From: Lacipirellulaceae bacterium
GTDB taxonomy: Bacteria; Planctomycetota; Planctomycetia; Pirellulales; Lacipirellulaceae
Reading direction: 5' to 3'
Length of the DNA stretch: 64,000 nucleotides
NCBI GenBank assembly: GCA_040218535.1
Contig: JAVJRG010000005.1
Span: 1,054,001 to 1,118,000, forward strand
The stretch's first letter is position 1, and the number at the start of each line of letters is the position of its first letter. A model generated the notes under the pieces. It worked only from the letters and a program-made list of their open reading frames with translations. It was not told the DNA's origin and searched no databases. This document shows positions 8,317 through 16,837 of the stretch, piece by piece. Made by a program: the position numbers and the translations under genes.

Positions 8317-8865
8317 ATGTCCTCTCCCAAATTCCGTTCAACTACCATCCTCACAGTCCGCCACAAAGGAAAGGTTGCCATTGGCGGCGATGGCCAAGTC
8401 ACGATGGGGCAGACCGTCGTGAAGGGGGATGCCGTCAAGATCCGTAAGCTGATGGACGGCCAAGTGTTGGTGGGCTTTGCAGGCGCTGCTGCCGATGCGT
8501 TCGCCCTGATGGAGCGTCTGGAAGCCAAGTTGAAGGATTATCCCGCCAACTTGCCCCGTGCTTGCACGGAGCTGGCCAAAGAGTGGCGCATGGACCGTGC
8601 GTTGCGAAGGCTCGAAGCATTGGTCGCGGTCGTGAACGCGAAGCACACGCTTCTGGTCTCAGGCACTGGCGACGTGATCCAACCCACGGATGGCATTCTG
8701 GGCATCGGCTCCGGTGGTAACTACGCTCTGGCAGCCGCCCAAGCTTTGGCTCGCCATAGCGAACTCGATGCGGAGTCGATCGTTCGCGAAGGATTGAAAA
8801 TCGCTGGCGATATCTGTGTTTACTCGAATAACAGCCACTCCGTTGAAGTCATCGACGCGGAATAG
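8317..8865 (+). CDS. hslV: ATP-dependent protease peptidase subunit HslV
   Basis: Peptidase subunit of the HslUV (ClpYQ) protease, a proteasome-like double hexamer that degrades proteins unfolded by HslU. From the ATG at 8317 it has 182 residues. The mature N-terminal nucleophile is most likely Thr9 ([22 protein letters not shown]), leaving an eight-residue leader MSSPKFRS to be removed. Conserved blocks follow: VRKL-like [22 protein letters not shown] and [17 protein letters not shown] longer frame from 8251 exists but its extension shows no family similarity. It is followed 23 bp later by hslU. Confidence 0.95.
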   Translation: MSSPKFRSTTILTVRHKGKVAIGGDGQVTMGQTVVKGDAVKIRKLMDGQVLVGFAGAAADAFALMERLEAKLKDYPANLPRACTELAKEWRMDRALRRLEALVAVVNAKHTLLVSGTGDVIQPTDGILGIGSGGNYALAAAQALARHSELDAESIVREGLKIAGDICVYSNNSHSVEVIDAE

Positions 8866-8888
8866 GCTTCTTCCATAAAGTAGAGAAA

Positions 8889-10235
<1,347 letters not shown>

Positions 10236-10246
10236 GGGGCTTATCT

Positions 10247-10528
10247 GTGGACGAGCATATCACCGTCACAGAAGCGGATGGTCGCGTGGTTGTTATCGTT
10301 GATGACTATGAGCTATTCGATTTCGTCGAAGATTACCTGATCGAGGATTGTGACTTCGACGTGCCTGAATTCACTACCTCGTTTTGCCGAGGTAACCGAC
10401 AGTTTAATGCAATGCACTTTTCCACTGGGATTTCTCTCCAAGTGGTTCGGGATGCGGTTGAAGCACTCTCAACGACTGAGATCGAACGGATTTGGCGACT
10501 GAACAATGATGATCTTGAATCCGGATAG
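10247..10528 (+). CDS. Small hypothetical protein downstream of hslU
   Basis: A 93-residue acidic protein with a GTG start, 11 bp after the hslU stop, so probably co-transcribed with hslVU. I do not recognise the family. The sequence is rich in Asp and Glu (VDDYELFDFVEDYLIEDCDFDVPEF) with predicted alternating strands and helices, and lacks signal or membrane segments. Whether it relates to HslUV is unknown. Confidence 0.55.
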   Translation: MDEHITVTEADGRVVVIVDDYELFDFVEDYLIEDCDFDVPEFTTSFCRGNRQFNAMHFSTGISLQVVRDAVEALSTTEIERIWRLNNDDLESG

Positions 10529-10583
10529 TGGGCCGTTATTTTTCATGGAAGAACTCAATTGTAGAAGGTTTATGCCACGAAAC

Positions 10584-10899
10584 TACGCCGAAGGCGTTAC
10601 ACCCCACAGCCCAGGGTTCGACCATCACGAGCCCCAGCGAGTGTGGTCGTACCCTGGGTTAGGTTGGTAATAGGTTCGTCGACCGAGCAAAGAGCGTTGC
10701 GTGTCGAGAAAATGTGATCGAGGTCGAAACGAGTGAAGTATCCCTCGGTTGGTTGCGACCTCGGCAATCCGCCGCCGGTATTCCTACCCACTTGCTCGGT
10801 CGCTTCTAGGCTTTGAATCGTCTACCCAGGGTAGTTCAAAGCTCGCCTAGACTCGCTGTTGACCAACCCTGGGCTGTGGGGTGTAACGCCTTCGGCGTA
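10584..10899. repeat. 316-bp element with perfect 35-bp terminal inverted repeats (MITE-like)
   Basis: The 375-bp spacer between the small gene at 10247 and tsaE is largely filled by this element. The left end (10584-10618, beginning TACGCCGAAGGCG) and the right end (10865-10899, ending CGCCTTCGGCGTA) are exact reverse complements over 35 bp. The interior holds further ACCCTGGG/CCCAGGGT words (about 10650 and 10827) that could form sub-hairpins. A 64-codon antisense frame inside is probably spurious. The right end stops 4 bp before the tsaE stop codon. No target-site duplication is obvious. It may be a non-autonomous transposable element or a large structured terminator. Confidence 0.75.
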
Positions 10900-10903
10900 T
10901 TTT

Positions 10904-11368
10904 TCAGAGGTTGTGTATTCTCGACAGTAATTTCGCAAGCCGCTCCGTTGTAGCACTCAAACCAAACTGCCGCTCATTCTCCCCCACCACTTCAATCTCA
11001 ATCCGCACATGCTCCGCAGGTAGGCAGCGCTCGACTTTGTCGGCCCACTCGACAAACGTTAGTCCCTCTGAGTCGAAGTATTCCTCGGGGCCGAGTTCAA
11101 GGAATTCATCATCGTCCGCCAGACGGTAGGCGTCGAAGTGGTAGATCGGTTTCTGTCCTTCATACTCGTTGATAAGAACGAATGTCGGGCTGTTCACTTC
11201 ATCCTCGGAAACGCCCAAGGCCGTGGCTACCGCTTGAACAAGGCGTGTCTTGCCGGCACCGAGAGTGCCTATCAATGCAATGGTCGTACCCGCGGGCAAG
11301 CAATCAGCAAGCGCCTGACCGAGGCGATCCGTATCGGCTTCGCTTTTGGAGTGAAATTCAATTTCCAT
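10904..11368 (-). CDS. tsaE: tRNA threonylcarbamoyladenosine biosynthesis ATPase TsaE
   Basis: ATPase that works with TsaB and TsaD to install t6A at position 37 of ANN-decoding tRNAs. The 154 residues match the family size. Walker A is GTLGAGKT (34-41). SPTFVLINEYEG (60-71) and the HFDAYRL motif (78-84) are hallmarks, followed by EGLTFVEWADK, where Glu and Trp lie in the nucleotide-binding site. It lies downstream of thiL on the same strand, with a near-palindromic repeat in the 108-bp gap. Confidence 0.93.
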   Translation of the reverse strand: MEIEFHSKSEADTDRLGQALADCLPAGTTIALIGTLGAGKTRLVQAVATALGVSEDEVNSPTFVLINEYEGQKPIYHFDAYRLADDDEFLELGPEEYFDSEGLTFVEWADKVERCLPAEHVRIEIEVVGENERQFGLSATTERLAKLLSRIHNL

Positions 11369-11378
11369 GAGGCAGTCT

Positions 11379-11470
11379 CGTTAGCCGTCGAGCTTGCTCG
11401 ACGTAAGGCTCAGGCTTGCGATTCGATTGACAGTGGATTCGTCGCGCCGAGCAAGCTCAGCGGCTAACGG
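11379..11470. repeat. Inverted repeat in the thiL-tsaE spacer
   Basis: The left arm (from 11379, CGTTAGCCGTCGAGCTTGCT) and the right arm (to 11470, containing GAGCAAGCTCAGCGGCTAAC) pair over about 24 of 26 positions around a roughly 42-bp loop. Related GAGCAAGCTC words occur near 20811 and 19554. Probably a mobile palindrome or terminator. Confidence 0.7.
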
Positions 11471-11476
11471 CAAAGG

Positions 11477-12433
11477 TCAATGCAAGTAGCCACCCGGCTT
11501 CAGAGGCTTCAATTCGTCTTTCTGCATTTGCCAGAGCCCAGCCTCGCTCACACAATGGCCGATTCGAGTGACTGGAATTCCGAGCGCCTTTTCAGCCAAA
11601 ATCTGCTCAGCCGCATCAGGGGGGACCGCCAACAAGAGTTCGAAATCCTCGCCATCGTTCAACGCATGCTCGATCGCGTCGCGTCCACTGCGGGCGGAGC
11701 GTCTCACGGCGTCCTCAGCGATTGGGATTGCGGAGAGATCGAGCGCGACACCACAGCCGCTTGCTTGAGCCAGTCGTGAGGCATCCAGCGAGAGCCCGTC
11801 GCTGATGTCGATGCCAGCGTGAAGCTCGTACCGCTCGTTGAGCTGTAGGGCTTCGCGGCAGCGGGGTTCGACAAGGAGGTGCTTCTTGAGAATGCTACCG
11901 CCAAGCGTGCCGGTGATAAGCAAAACGTCGCCTAGCTGAGCGCCTGAGCGTGTCAAAGGTCCTTGCTCAGTCACCTCGCCAATCGCGGTCACTCCGATAA
12001 CTAACGGTCCGTCCCACGTGTTCGTGTCACCGCCGACTAGGGATGTCTCAAATTGGAGTGCGAGTGGAATGAGCCCCTCGTAGATCGTGATGGCAAAGTC
12101 TAAGACTGGAAGCCCCGCAGCCCCTTCCTTCGGCAAAACTAAAGAAACGACAGCCGCTCGCGGCTTAGCCGCCATCGCCGCCAGGTCGCTTAGATTCACC
12201 CCCAACGCCTTATGCCCAATCGCATTGGGCGGCACCTTCTCAGTGAGAAAGTCGATGCCATCGGTCAGTGTGTCGGTCGTCACGACCAGGCCTTCAGTGG
12301 CCATACCCCTCAGAATTGCGGCATCGTCACCGATCCCAAGAAACTGCTCGTCGCAGGCAGGGACATTGTCTGCTAGCCACTGGGTAAACTCGATTTCCAA
12401 AGCAATTCGCTCCGAAGTCGCCAGGTTGCGCAT
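11477..12433 (-). CDS. thiL: Thiamine-monophosphate kinase
   Basis: Phosphorylates thiamine monophosphate to the cofactor thiamine diphosphate. The 318 residues match ThiL. Diagnostic motifs are FLGIGDDAAIL (32-41), TTDTLTDGIDFL, HKALGVNLSDLAAMAAKPRAAVVSL and VGGDTNTWDGPLVIGVTAIG, all belonging to the PurM-like ATP- and Mg-binding site, followed by ISDGLSLDASRLAQASG. The family is clear. It is co-directional with downstream tsaE and divergent from csrA. No TPP riboswitch is recognisable in the 123-bp divergent spacer. Confidence 0.94.
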   Translation of the reverse strand: MRNLATSERIALEIEFTQWLADNVPACDEQFLGIGDDAAILRGMATEGLVVTTDTLTDGIDFLTEKVPPNAIGHKALGVNLSDLAAMAAKPRAAVVSLVLPKEGAAGLPVLDFAITIYEGLIPLALQFETSLVGGDTNTWDGPLVIGVTAIGEVTEQGPLTRSGAQLGDVLLITGTLGGSILKKHLLVEPRCREALQLNERYELHAGIDISDGLSLDASRLAQASGCGVALDLSAIPIAEDAVRRSARSGRDAIEHALNDGEDFELLLAVPPDAAEQILAEKALGIPVTRIGHCVSEAGLWQMQKDELKPLKPGGYLH

Positions 12434-12556
12434 TTTAACAATTCTGTCGTTGCAATGCCGATTGCTTGCAAATGCTAGCAGACGGCATTACCCTACCGGC
12501 AACAGCTTACCCCAAAGGTGGCCAGAAGTCTTGGCTTGTGAAAGGGAGTTCACGAA

Positions 12557-12766
12557 ATGCTTGTCATTGCTAGAAAGCCTGGAGAGCGTGTTCTCGTTGG
12601 TGATCAAATCAAGATCACGGTTGTGAAACTCAGCGGCGGTGGCGTGCGCCTGGGGATTGAAGCACCGCCCGAAATGTCGATCATGCGTGAGGAACTGGCC
12701 GAGGCGCTCCAGGCAGCCGAAGAGCAAACGATTCTGGACGCCCAACAATCGACAAGCCTCGGCTAG
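12557..12766 (+). CDS. csrA: Carbon storage regulator CsrA
   Basis: Dimeric RNA-binding translational regulator that binds GGA motifs in mRNA leaders. The 69 residues show the full pattern: MLVIARKPGERVLVGDQIKITVVKL, then VRLGIEAPPEMSIMREEL, with the RNA-contacting N-terminal LVIARK strand and the conserved Arg in MREEL. A ribosome-binding site AAGGGAG at 12542-12548 precedes the ATG. It converges on the FtsQ-like gene with only 4 bp between the stops. No flagellar genes lie nearby, unlike the typical fliW-csrA context. Confidence 0.95.
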   Translation: MLVIARKPGERVLVGDQIKITVVKLSGGGVRLGIEAPPEMSIMREELAEALQAAEEQTILDAQQSTSLG

Positions 12767-12770
12767 CCGC

Positions 12771-13757
12771 TTACTTGGTCACAGTTTCTTCCTCGGCGAC
12801 TTCTTCTTTTTTCGCGGTGCGGGCAACGATCCGTTCGCCGTTTCTCACGTCGACAATTTGTGGCCCTCTCACTGAATTCAAGGGACCGGTGCGACGGACA
12901 CAGCGATTCAAACGGGCGAGCTTTTCTTCGAAGGTTGCTTCCCCTGGCGGATTCTCTTGCGGTGCTGCCCCCCAGACAATGCGTGTCCCACCTCGTGTGA
13001 TCAAATCGTAGAGGTAGTAACGGTGACTGCCATTGATTTCGGGCCGTGGTGAGGGCAGAATCTCAGCCAAGTAAAGTCGTTCCCAGTCGGCAGCTAGCCT
13101 CTCAGAGAGATTGATCGCACCTGCGACTCGCGGATCGTCCCAAGGCTGCCCTGGAAGGGGTCGCCCAACGATGTCAAGAATTCGCGGCAAGTAGCGGAGT
13201 CCAACCTCCGGAACATCAGCCGCAGACAAGTGAACGCCGTTGCGGTCGATTGGCAGAAGTTGAACGGAATGTCGATCACCTCGCCCACGGGAATCTCCCA
13301 AGATACTTTCGACGGCTGCTATCGGTTGACGGTAGACCAACTCGACGTGCACAGCTGGCGGATAGCTTTTCTTAATTTCGCCGACCGCCTCGACCCAGGG
13401 GTGCAAAGCGAAAGCGTCGTTGATCTCTTTGAGGAACTCTTCATCGACAACAGACAGACGACGGTCGAGATCTGCGTTCTTGATTACTTGTTCACGGATA
13501 TCGACCGTGATCCAAGCTGGCGTGGGTGTAGTGGAAATGGCATCCGCGGGTAAGAGGTACCGCTCGCGATGAATCACCTCCGGGGCGACTCGTTCCCAAA
13601 GCATGTGTCCGCCCCAGCCAAGCCCTGCGATCGTGGCCAGAATCAGCGACACGCGCAGTCTGCGAAAGCGACGCGGCTTGGCCTTCGGAGCCCTGACTTC
13701 TTCAGGCTCACGTGTTTCTTCCTCATCAAAGCGAATCCGCTTCTTGCGTGCGGCCAT
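12771..13757 (-). CDS. FtsQ-like cell-division / POTRA-domain membrane protein
   Basis: A 328-residue bitopic protein. A basic cytoplasmic N-terminus (1-32) precedes one transmembrane helix (about 36-55, VSLILATIAGLGWGGHMLW), then a POTRA-like domain (about 95-150, with 'FALHPWVEAVGEIKKSYPPAVHVELVYRQPIAAV') and a beta-rich C-terminus. This layout and the position immediately downstream of murB match FtsQ of dcw clusters. Many planctomycetes lack FtsZ, so its role is uncertain. Sequence identity to known FtsQ cannot be judged by eye. Confidence 0.7.
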   Translation of the reverse strand: MAARKKRIRFDEEETREPEEVRAPKAKPRRFRRLRVSLILATIAGLGWGGHMLWERVAPEVIHRERYLLPADAISTTPTPAWITVDIREQVIKNADLDRRLSVVDEEFLKEINDAFALHPWVEAVGEIKKSYPPAVHVELVYRQPIAAVESILGDSRGRGDRHSVQLLPIDRNGVHLSAADVPEVGLRYLPRILDIVGRPLPGQPWDDPRVAGAINLSERLAADWERLYLAEILPSPRPEINGSHRYYLYDLITRGGTRIVWGAAPQENPPGEATFEEKLARLNRCVRRTGPLNSVRGPQIVDVRNGERIVARTAKKEEVAEEETVTK

Positions 13758-13782
13758 CGTACGCCTCCATGCGTTCGTGCGG

Positions 13783-13859
13783 GCTGTCGGCTATTGGCTG
13801 TTAGCTTTTAGCTTCTACTGAACAAGCCGAGAGCCAATGGCCAACAGCCGACAGCCAAT
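13783..13859. repeat. GGCTGTCGGCTATTGGC-type inverted repeat
   Basis: The murB-ftsQ spacer holds GGCTGTCGGCTATTGGCTGT near 13782-13801 and, opposite, CCAATGGCCAACAGCCGACA near 13833-13852, forming an imperfect hairpin. It overlaps the end of murB and is built from short reiterated words (GGCTGT, TTAGCT) like other intergenic repeats in this window. Confidence 0.65.
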
Positions 13860-14740
13860 CACCAGATCTCAAGTTCCGTCTCGAGTTCGACGCCAAGTCG
13901 CTCGGCAACTCGGCTGCGTACCATGTCGATCAATCGCAGCACGTCGTGGCTGGACGATCCTTCGTTGGCTTCGATGTAATTGGCGTGCCGTTGGCTGATG
14001 GAGACGCCACCCACATTGGTGCCCTTCAGCCCCGCCTGTTCAATGAGCATTCCAGCGCTCATGCCACGGGGATTCTTGAAGAGGCAAGCAACATTCTCAT
14101 GGGAGAGTGGCTGGCTCGCCTTCTTGATGATCCACTGCTTTTGCATTCGCTTCGTAAGCTGAGCCGGATCGTCTGGCTCGAGTTGGAATTCCGCATTGAG
14201 GATCACCAACTCGTCGAGACTACTTTGCCGATAGGCGAACACGAGATCTTCACGCTGCCGCTGGAGGATTTCCCCCGCGCGGGTCATTACCGTGGCACGG
14301 CACGCCCACTGACCGATGTCACCACCTCGGCTGCCGCTATTGCCATGCAAAGCTCCGCCGACGCTGCCTGGGATTCCGACCAAGGGCTCCAGGCCGGCCA
14401 GTCCTTCGCGAACCGTTTCGCTGATCGCGTGGGCGAGCTTCGCGCCGCCACCGGCAACGACTGAGTTCCCAGTAATCTGAATATTTGAGAAGGCGGCACT
14501 GGAAAGGTCGATGACCATTCCTTGGACCCCTTCGTCGCGAATGAGGATGTTCGAGCCGCCACCGATGAGCCTGACGGGCACTTCTTCGTTGGCACAGCGA
14601 CGTACCAAAGCCGCGAGTTCATCGACCGAATTGGGCGTGGCAAAGAATTGTGCCTGCCCGCCGAGCCGTAGCCACGTACGCTCAGCCAGCGGCTGGTCCG
14701 CCTTGACGATTTTCTCGAAGCCACTAACTAGCGTCATCAC
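13859..14740 (-). CDS. murB: UDP-N-acetylenolpyruvoylglucosamine reductase
   Basis: FAD-dependent reductase making UDP-N-acetylmuramate, the second committed step of peptidoglycan synthesis. The 293 residues carry the FAD-binding VRLIGGGSNILIRDEG (57-70), the family signature GIPGSVGGALHGNSGSRGGDIG (122-143) with the proton-donating Ser region, and the C-terminal catalytic Glu region HANYIEANEGSSSHDV. Double Met at the start; either may be used. It supports the presence of peptidoglycan in this organism. Upstream of the FtsQ-like gene. Confidence 0.95.
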   Translation of the reverse strand: MMTLVSGFEKIVKADQPLAERTWLRLGGQAQFFATPNSVDELAALVRRCANEEVPVRLIGGGSNILIRDEGVQGMVIDLSSAAFSNIQITGNSVVAGGGAKLAHAISETVREGLAGLEPLVGIPGSVGGALHGNSGSRGGDIGQWACRATVMTRAGEILQRQREDLVFAYRQSSLDELVILNAEFQLEPDDPAQLTKRMQKQWIIKKASQPLSHENVACLFKNPRGMSAGMLIEQAGLKGTNVGGVSISQRHANYIEANEGSSSHDVLRLIDMVRSRVAERLGVELETELEIW

Positions 14741-15107
14741 GAATAATACCTCTTGGAGCAGTCCACTATCTTGACCGCTAGCGTCGGAAGCGTCAATTCG
14801 CCCCCAACCAGGTTTTTCTTGTCAAGTGCCTGAATAATAGGCTTTCGCATCTTCTGTCTGGGCTAGCTGTGTCGTGATATTGAGCACAACTGTTGCGCTT
14901 TCCAGACCGTTTAAGCTTGGCACATCGCTCTAGGCCTACATGTGCAAGTTGCGGACCATGCAGTCCTCAGAAGGTTCGACACGAGTCCCGACCCGAGTTC
15001 AAGGGAATAAGCGAGATGACAATTTGGCGGAGTCGAACAACAATTGCCGTCGAAAATCTCACAGAAAAGACAAACTTCTCCTCAAGCTGCCACTTACGGC
15101 TTGCGGC
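14741..15107. other. 367-bp spacer without recognised gene
   Basis: Between the start of murB and the stop of trmL on the same strand. It must contain the murB promoter, but I cannot assign -35/-10 boxes with confidence. Short open frames of 62-72 codons in both plus-strand registers show no protein-like pattern. No tRNA cloverleaf was found despite a GGTTCGA word near 14973. Confidence 0.5.
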
Positions 15108-15569
15108 TTAGCCGTTCCACTGACGTAGGCATTCATAAGCCAGAACAGCGACGCTATTCGAGAGATTAAGGCTCCGCACTTCGGGCCGGGTGGGTATTCT
15201 CAGACGTCGCTCAGGATCGCGGTCACGGATCTCAGGCGGCAGCCCTTGCGACTCCCGCCCAAAGACCAGGACGGCCCCCTCCTCAAAGTCGATGCTCGTA
15301 TACTCACGTATCGCGAATTTGGTCAGGTACCAGTGCCGCTCCACGGGCAGGTTTTCTAGCAATTCATCCCAATTGTCGACCACTTGCCAGTTGAGATATT
15401 GCCAGTAGTCCAGTCCGGCTCGTTTCAAGTGATGGGCGTCCACTCGGAATCCCAGCGGTCGTACCAACCACAGCTTTGCACCGACAGCAACGCACGTGCG
15501 GCCCACGCTCCCCGTGTTGTAGGGAATCTCCGGCTGATAGAGGACGACGTGTAGGCGGGGCTCATACAA
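15108..15569 (-). CDS. trmL: tRNA (cytidine/uridine-34-2'-O)-methyltransferase TrmL
   Basis: SPOUT-class enzyme that 2'-O-methylates the wobble base of tRNA-Leu isoacceptors. The 153 residues match TrmL (YibK). The start is MYEPRLHVVLYQPEIPYNTGSVGRTCVA with the substrate-binding Asn and Arg. The trefoil-knot SAM-binding region is VLVFGRESQGLPPEI...RLRIPTRPEVRSLNLSNSVAVLAYE, which includes the conserved Asn-Leu-Ser-Asn. Divergent from the oxidoreductase gene. Confidence 0.93.
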   Translation of the reverse strand: MYEPRLHVVLYQPEIPYNTGSVGRTCVAVGAKLWLVRPLGFRVDAHHLKRAGLDYWQYLNWQVVDNWDELLENLPVERHWYLTKFAIREYTSIDFEEGAVLVFGRESQGLPPEIRDRDPERRLRIPTRPEVRSLNLSNSVAVLAYECLRQWNG

Positions 15570-15757
15570 GGGGATGTCTCAACTCCGATTATTTGCTTCG
15601 CGATTCCAAGAACCTAAGCGCGGCAATGGCAGACCGTAGAAAGATGGCACGTTTCGAGCATAATAGCAGCCCAAGAAACAGTGTTTCTACGCTCTTGAGC
15701 AATCTTGCCGAAAACTTACAAGCTCCCTTTCATACTCTCTACGGAGAATCGTTAGTC

Positions 15758-16825
15758 ATGGCACTCGGATTTGGCATCGTCGGTACTGGAATGATTAGTA
15801 ACTTTCATGCGAAGGCGCTCGCCGATGTTCGCGGCGCGAAGCTTGTTGCCTGCTTTGACCGCGCGGGGGAGCGGGCCGAGGCGTTCGCGAAAGAGCAGAA
15901 CTGTGCCGCTTACGATTCGTTGGACGACATGCTCGCCTCGGACGAAGTCGATTGTGTCGCCATCGCCACCCCCAGCGGAGCCCATATGGAACCGGCCGTC
16001 GCCGCTGCCAAGGCAGGTAAGCACGTGCTGATTGAAAAGCCGCTAGAAATCACGCTGAAGCGGTGCGACAAGATCATCAAGGAATGTGAAAAGGCCGGAG
16101 TGAAGCTGGCCGCGGTATTCCCTTCGCGGTTCCACGATTCGTTCGTTACGCTCAAGAAAGCGGTTGATAAGAATCGCTTCGGACGTTTGACCCTCGGTGA
16201 TGCCTACGTGAAGTGGTACCGCACGCAAGAGTACTACGACAGCGGGGCTTGGCGTGGCACATGGGCTCTTGATGGGGGCGGTGCTTTGATGAACCAAGCG
16301 ATCCATACCGTCGACTTGCTCACCTGGCTCATGGGCCCAGTCGTTGAGATTCAAGCAATCACCGACACGCTCGCCCACGAGCGCATTGAAGTCGAAGATG
16401 TCGCCGTCGCCACGCTCCGCTTCGAGAATGGCGCTCTCGGCGTGATCGAAGCGACCACGGCGGCTTACCCTGGTTATCTCAAGCGGATCGAACTCCACGG
16501 CTCCCACGGCAGCGCGGTGGTCGAGGAAGAAGACATCAAAAAGTGGGACTTTGCAAAGAAGCTGAAGAGTGATGAAGCGATCCACAAAGCGATGGCCAGT
16601 AGCAAAAGCACCGGCGGCGGCGCCGCCGACCCTTCAGCCATCGGCCACCACGGCCACGCGCTGCAAATCGCCGACTTCGTAAAAGCGATCAAGAAATACA
16701 CCACCCCCAGCGTCGACGGCCACGAGGGCCGCCGCTCGGTTGAAATCATTCAGGGCATCTATAAGGCAGCGATGACCGGGAAGACTGTGAAGTTGCCTTT
16801 GAAGGGTGAGCCGAAGCACGTCTAA
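15758..16825 (+). CDS. Gfo/Idh/MocA-family oxidoreductase
   Basis: A 355-residue NAD(P)-dependent sugar dehydrogenase-type enzyme. The start at 15758 puts the Rossmann motif GIVGTGMISNFHAKAL at the N-terminus; an in-frame extension to 15476 overlaps trmL and is not protein-like. The EKP motif (HVLIEKPLEIT) supplies the catalytic Lys, and DGGGALMNQAIHTVDLLTWLMGPV gives the active-site Asp/His region. The C-terminal domain follows family length. Substrate unknown; such genes often act on inositols or amino sugars. A second true member lies at 50178 and a degenerate one at 31132. Confidence 0.9.
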   Translation: MALGFGIVGTGMISNFHAKALADVRGAKLVACFDRAGERAEAFAKEQNCAAYDSLDDMLASDEVDCVAIATPSGAHMEPAVAAAKAGKHVLIEKPLEITLKRCDKIIKECEKAGVKLAAVFPSRFHDSFVTLKKAVDKNRFGRLTLGDAYVKWYRTQEYYDSGAWRGTWALDGGGALMNQAIHTVDLLTWLMGPVVEIQAITDTLAHERIEVEDVAVATLRFENGALGVIEATTAAYPGYLKRIELHGSHGSAVVEEEDIKKWDFAKKLKSDEAIHKAMASSKSTGGGAADPSAIGHHGHALQIADFVKAIKKYTTPSVDGHEGRRSVEIIQGIYKAAMTGKTVKLPLKGEPKHV

Positions 16826-16837
16826 GATTCGCAAGTC

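Noticed and set aside
10597-10791. 64-codon minus-strand frame
   Set aside because: Lies inside the terminal-repeat element and is made of its repeat sequence; no independent coding evidence.
14893-15128. Short frames and a GGTTCGA word suggesting a tRNA
   Set aside because: No cloverleaf could be built and the frames do not look like proteins.
15476-15757. N-terminal extension of the Gfo/Idh gene
   Set aside because: It would overlap trmL and has no protein-like pattern; the ATG at 15758 puts the Rossmann motif at the expected N-terminal position.
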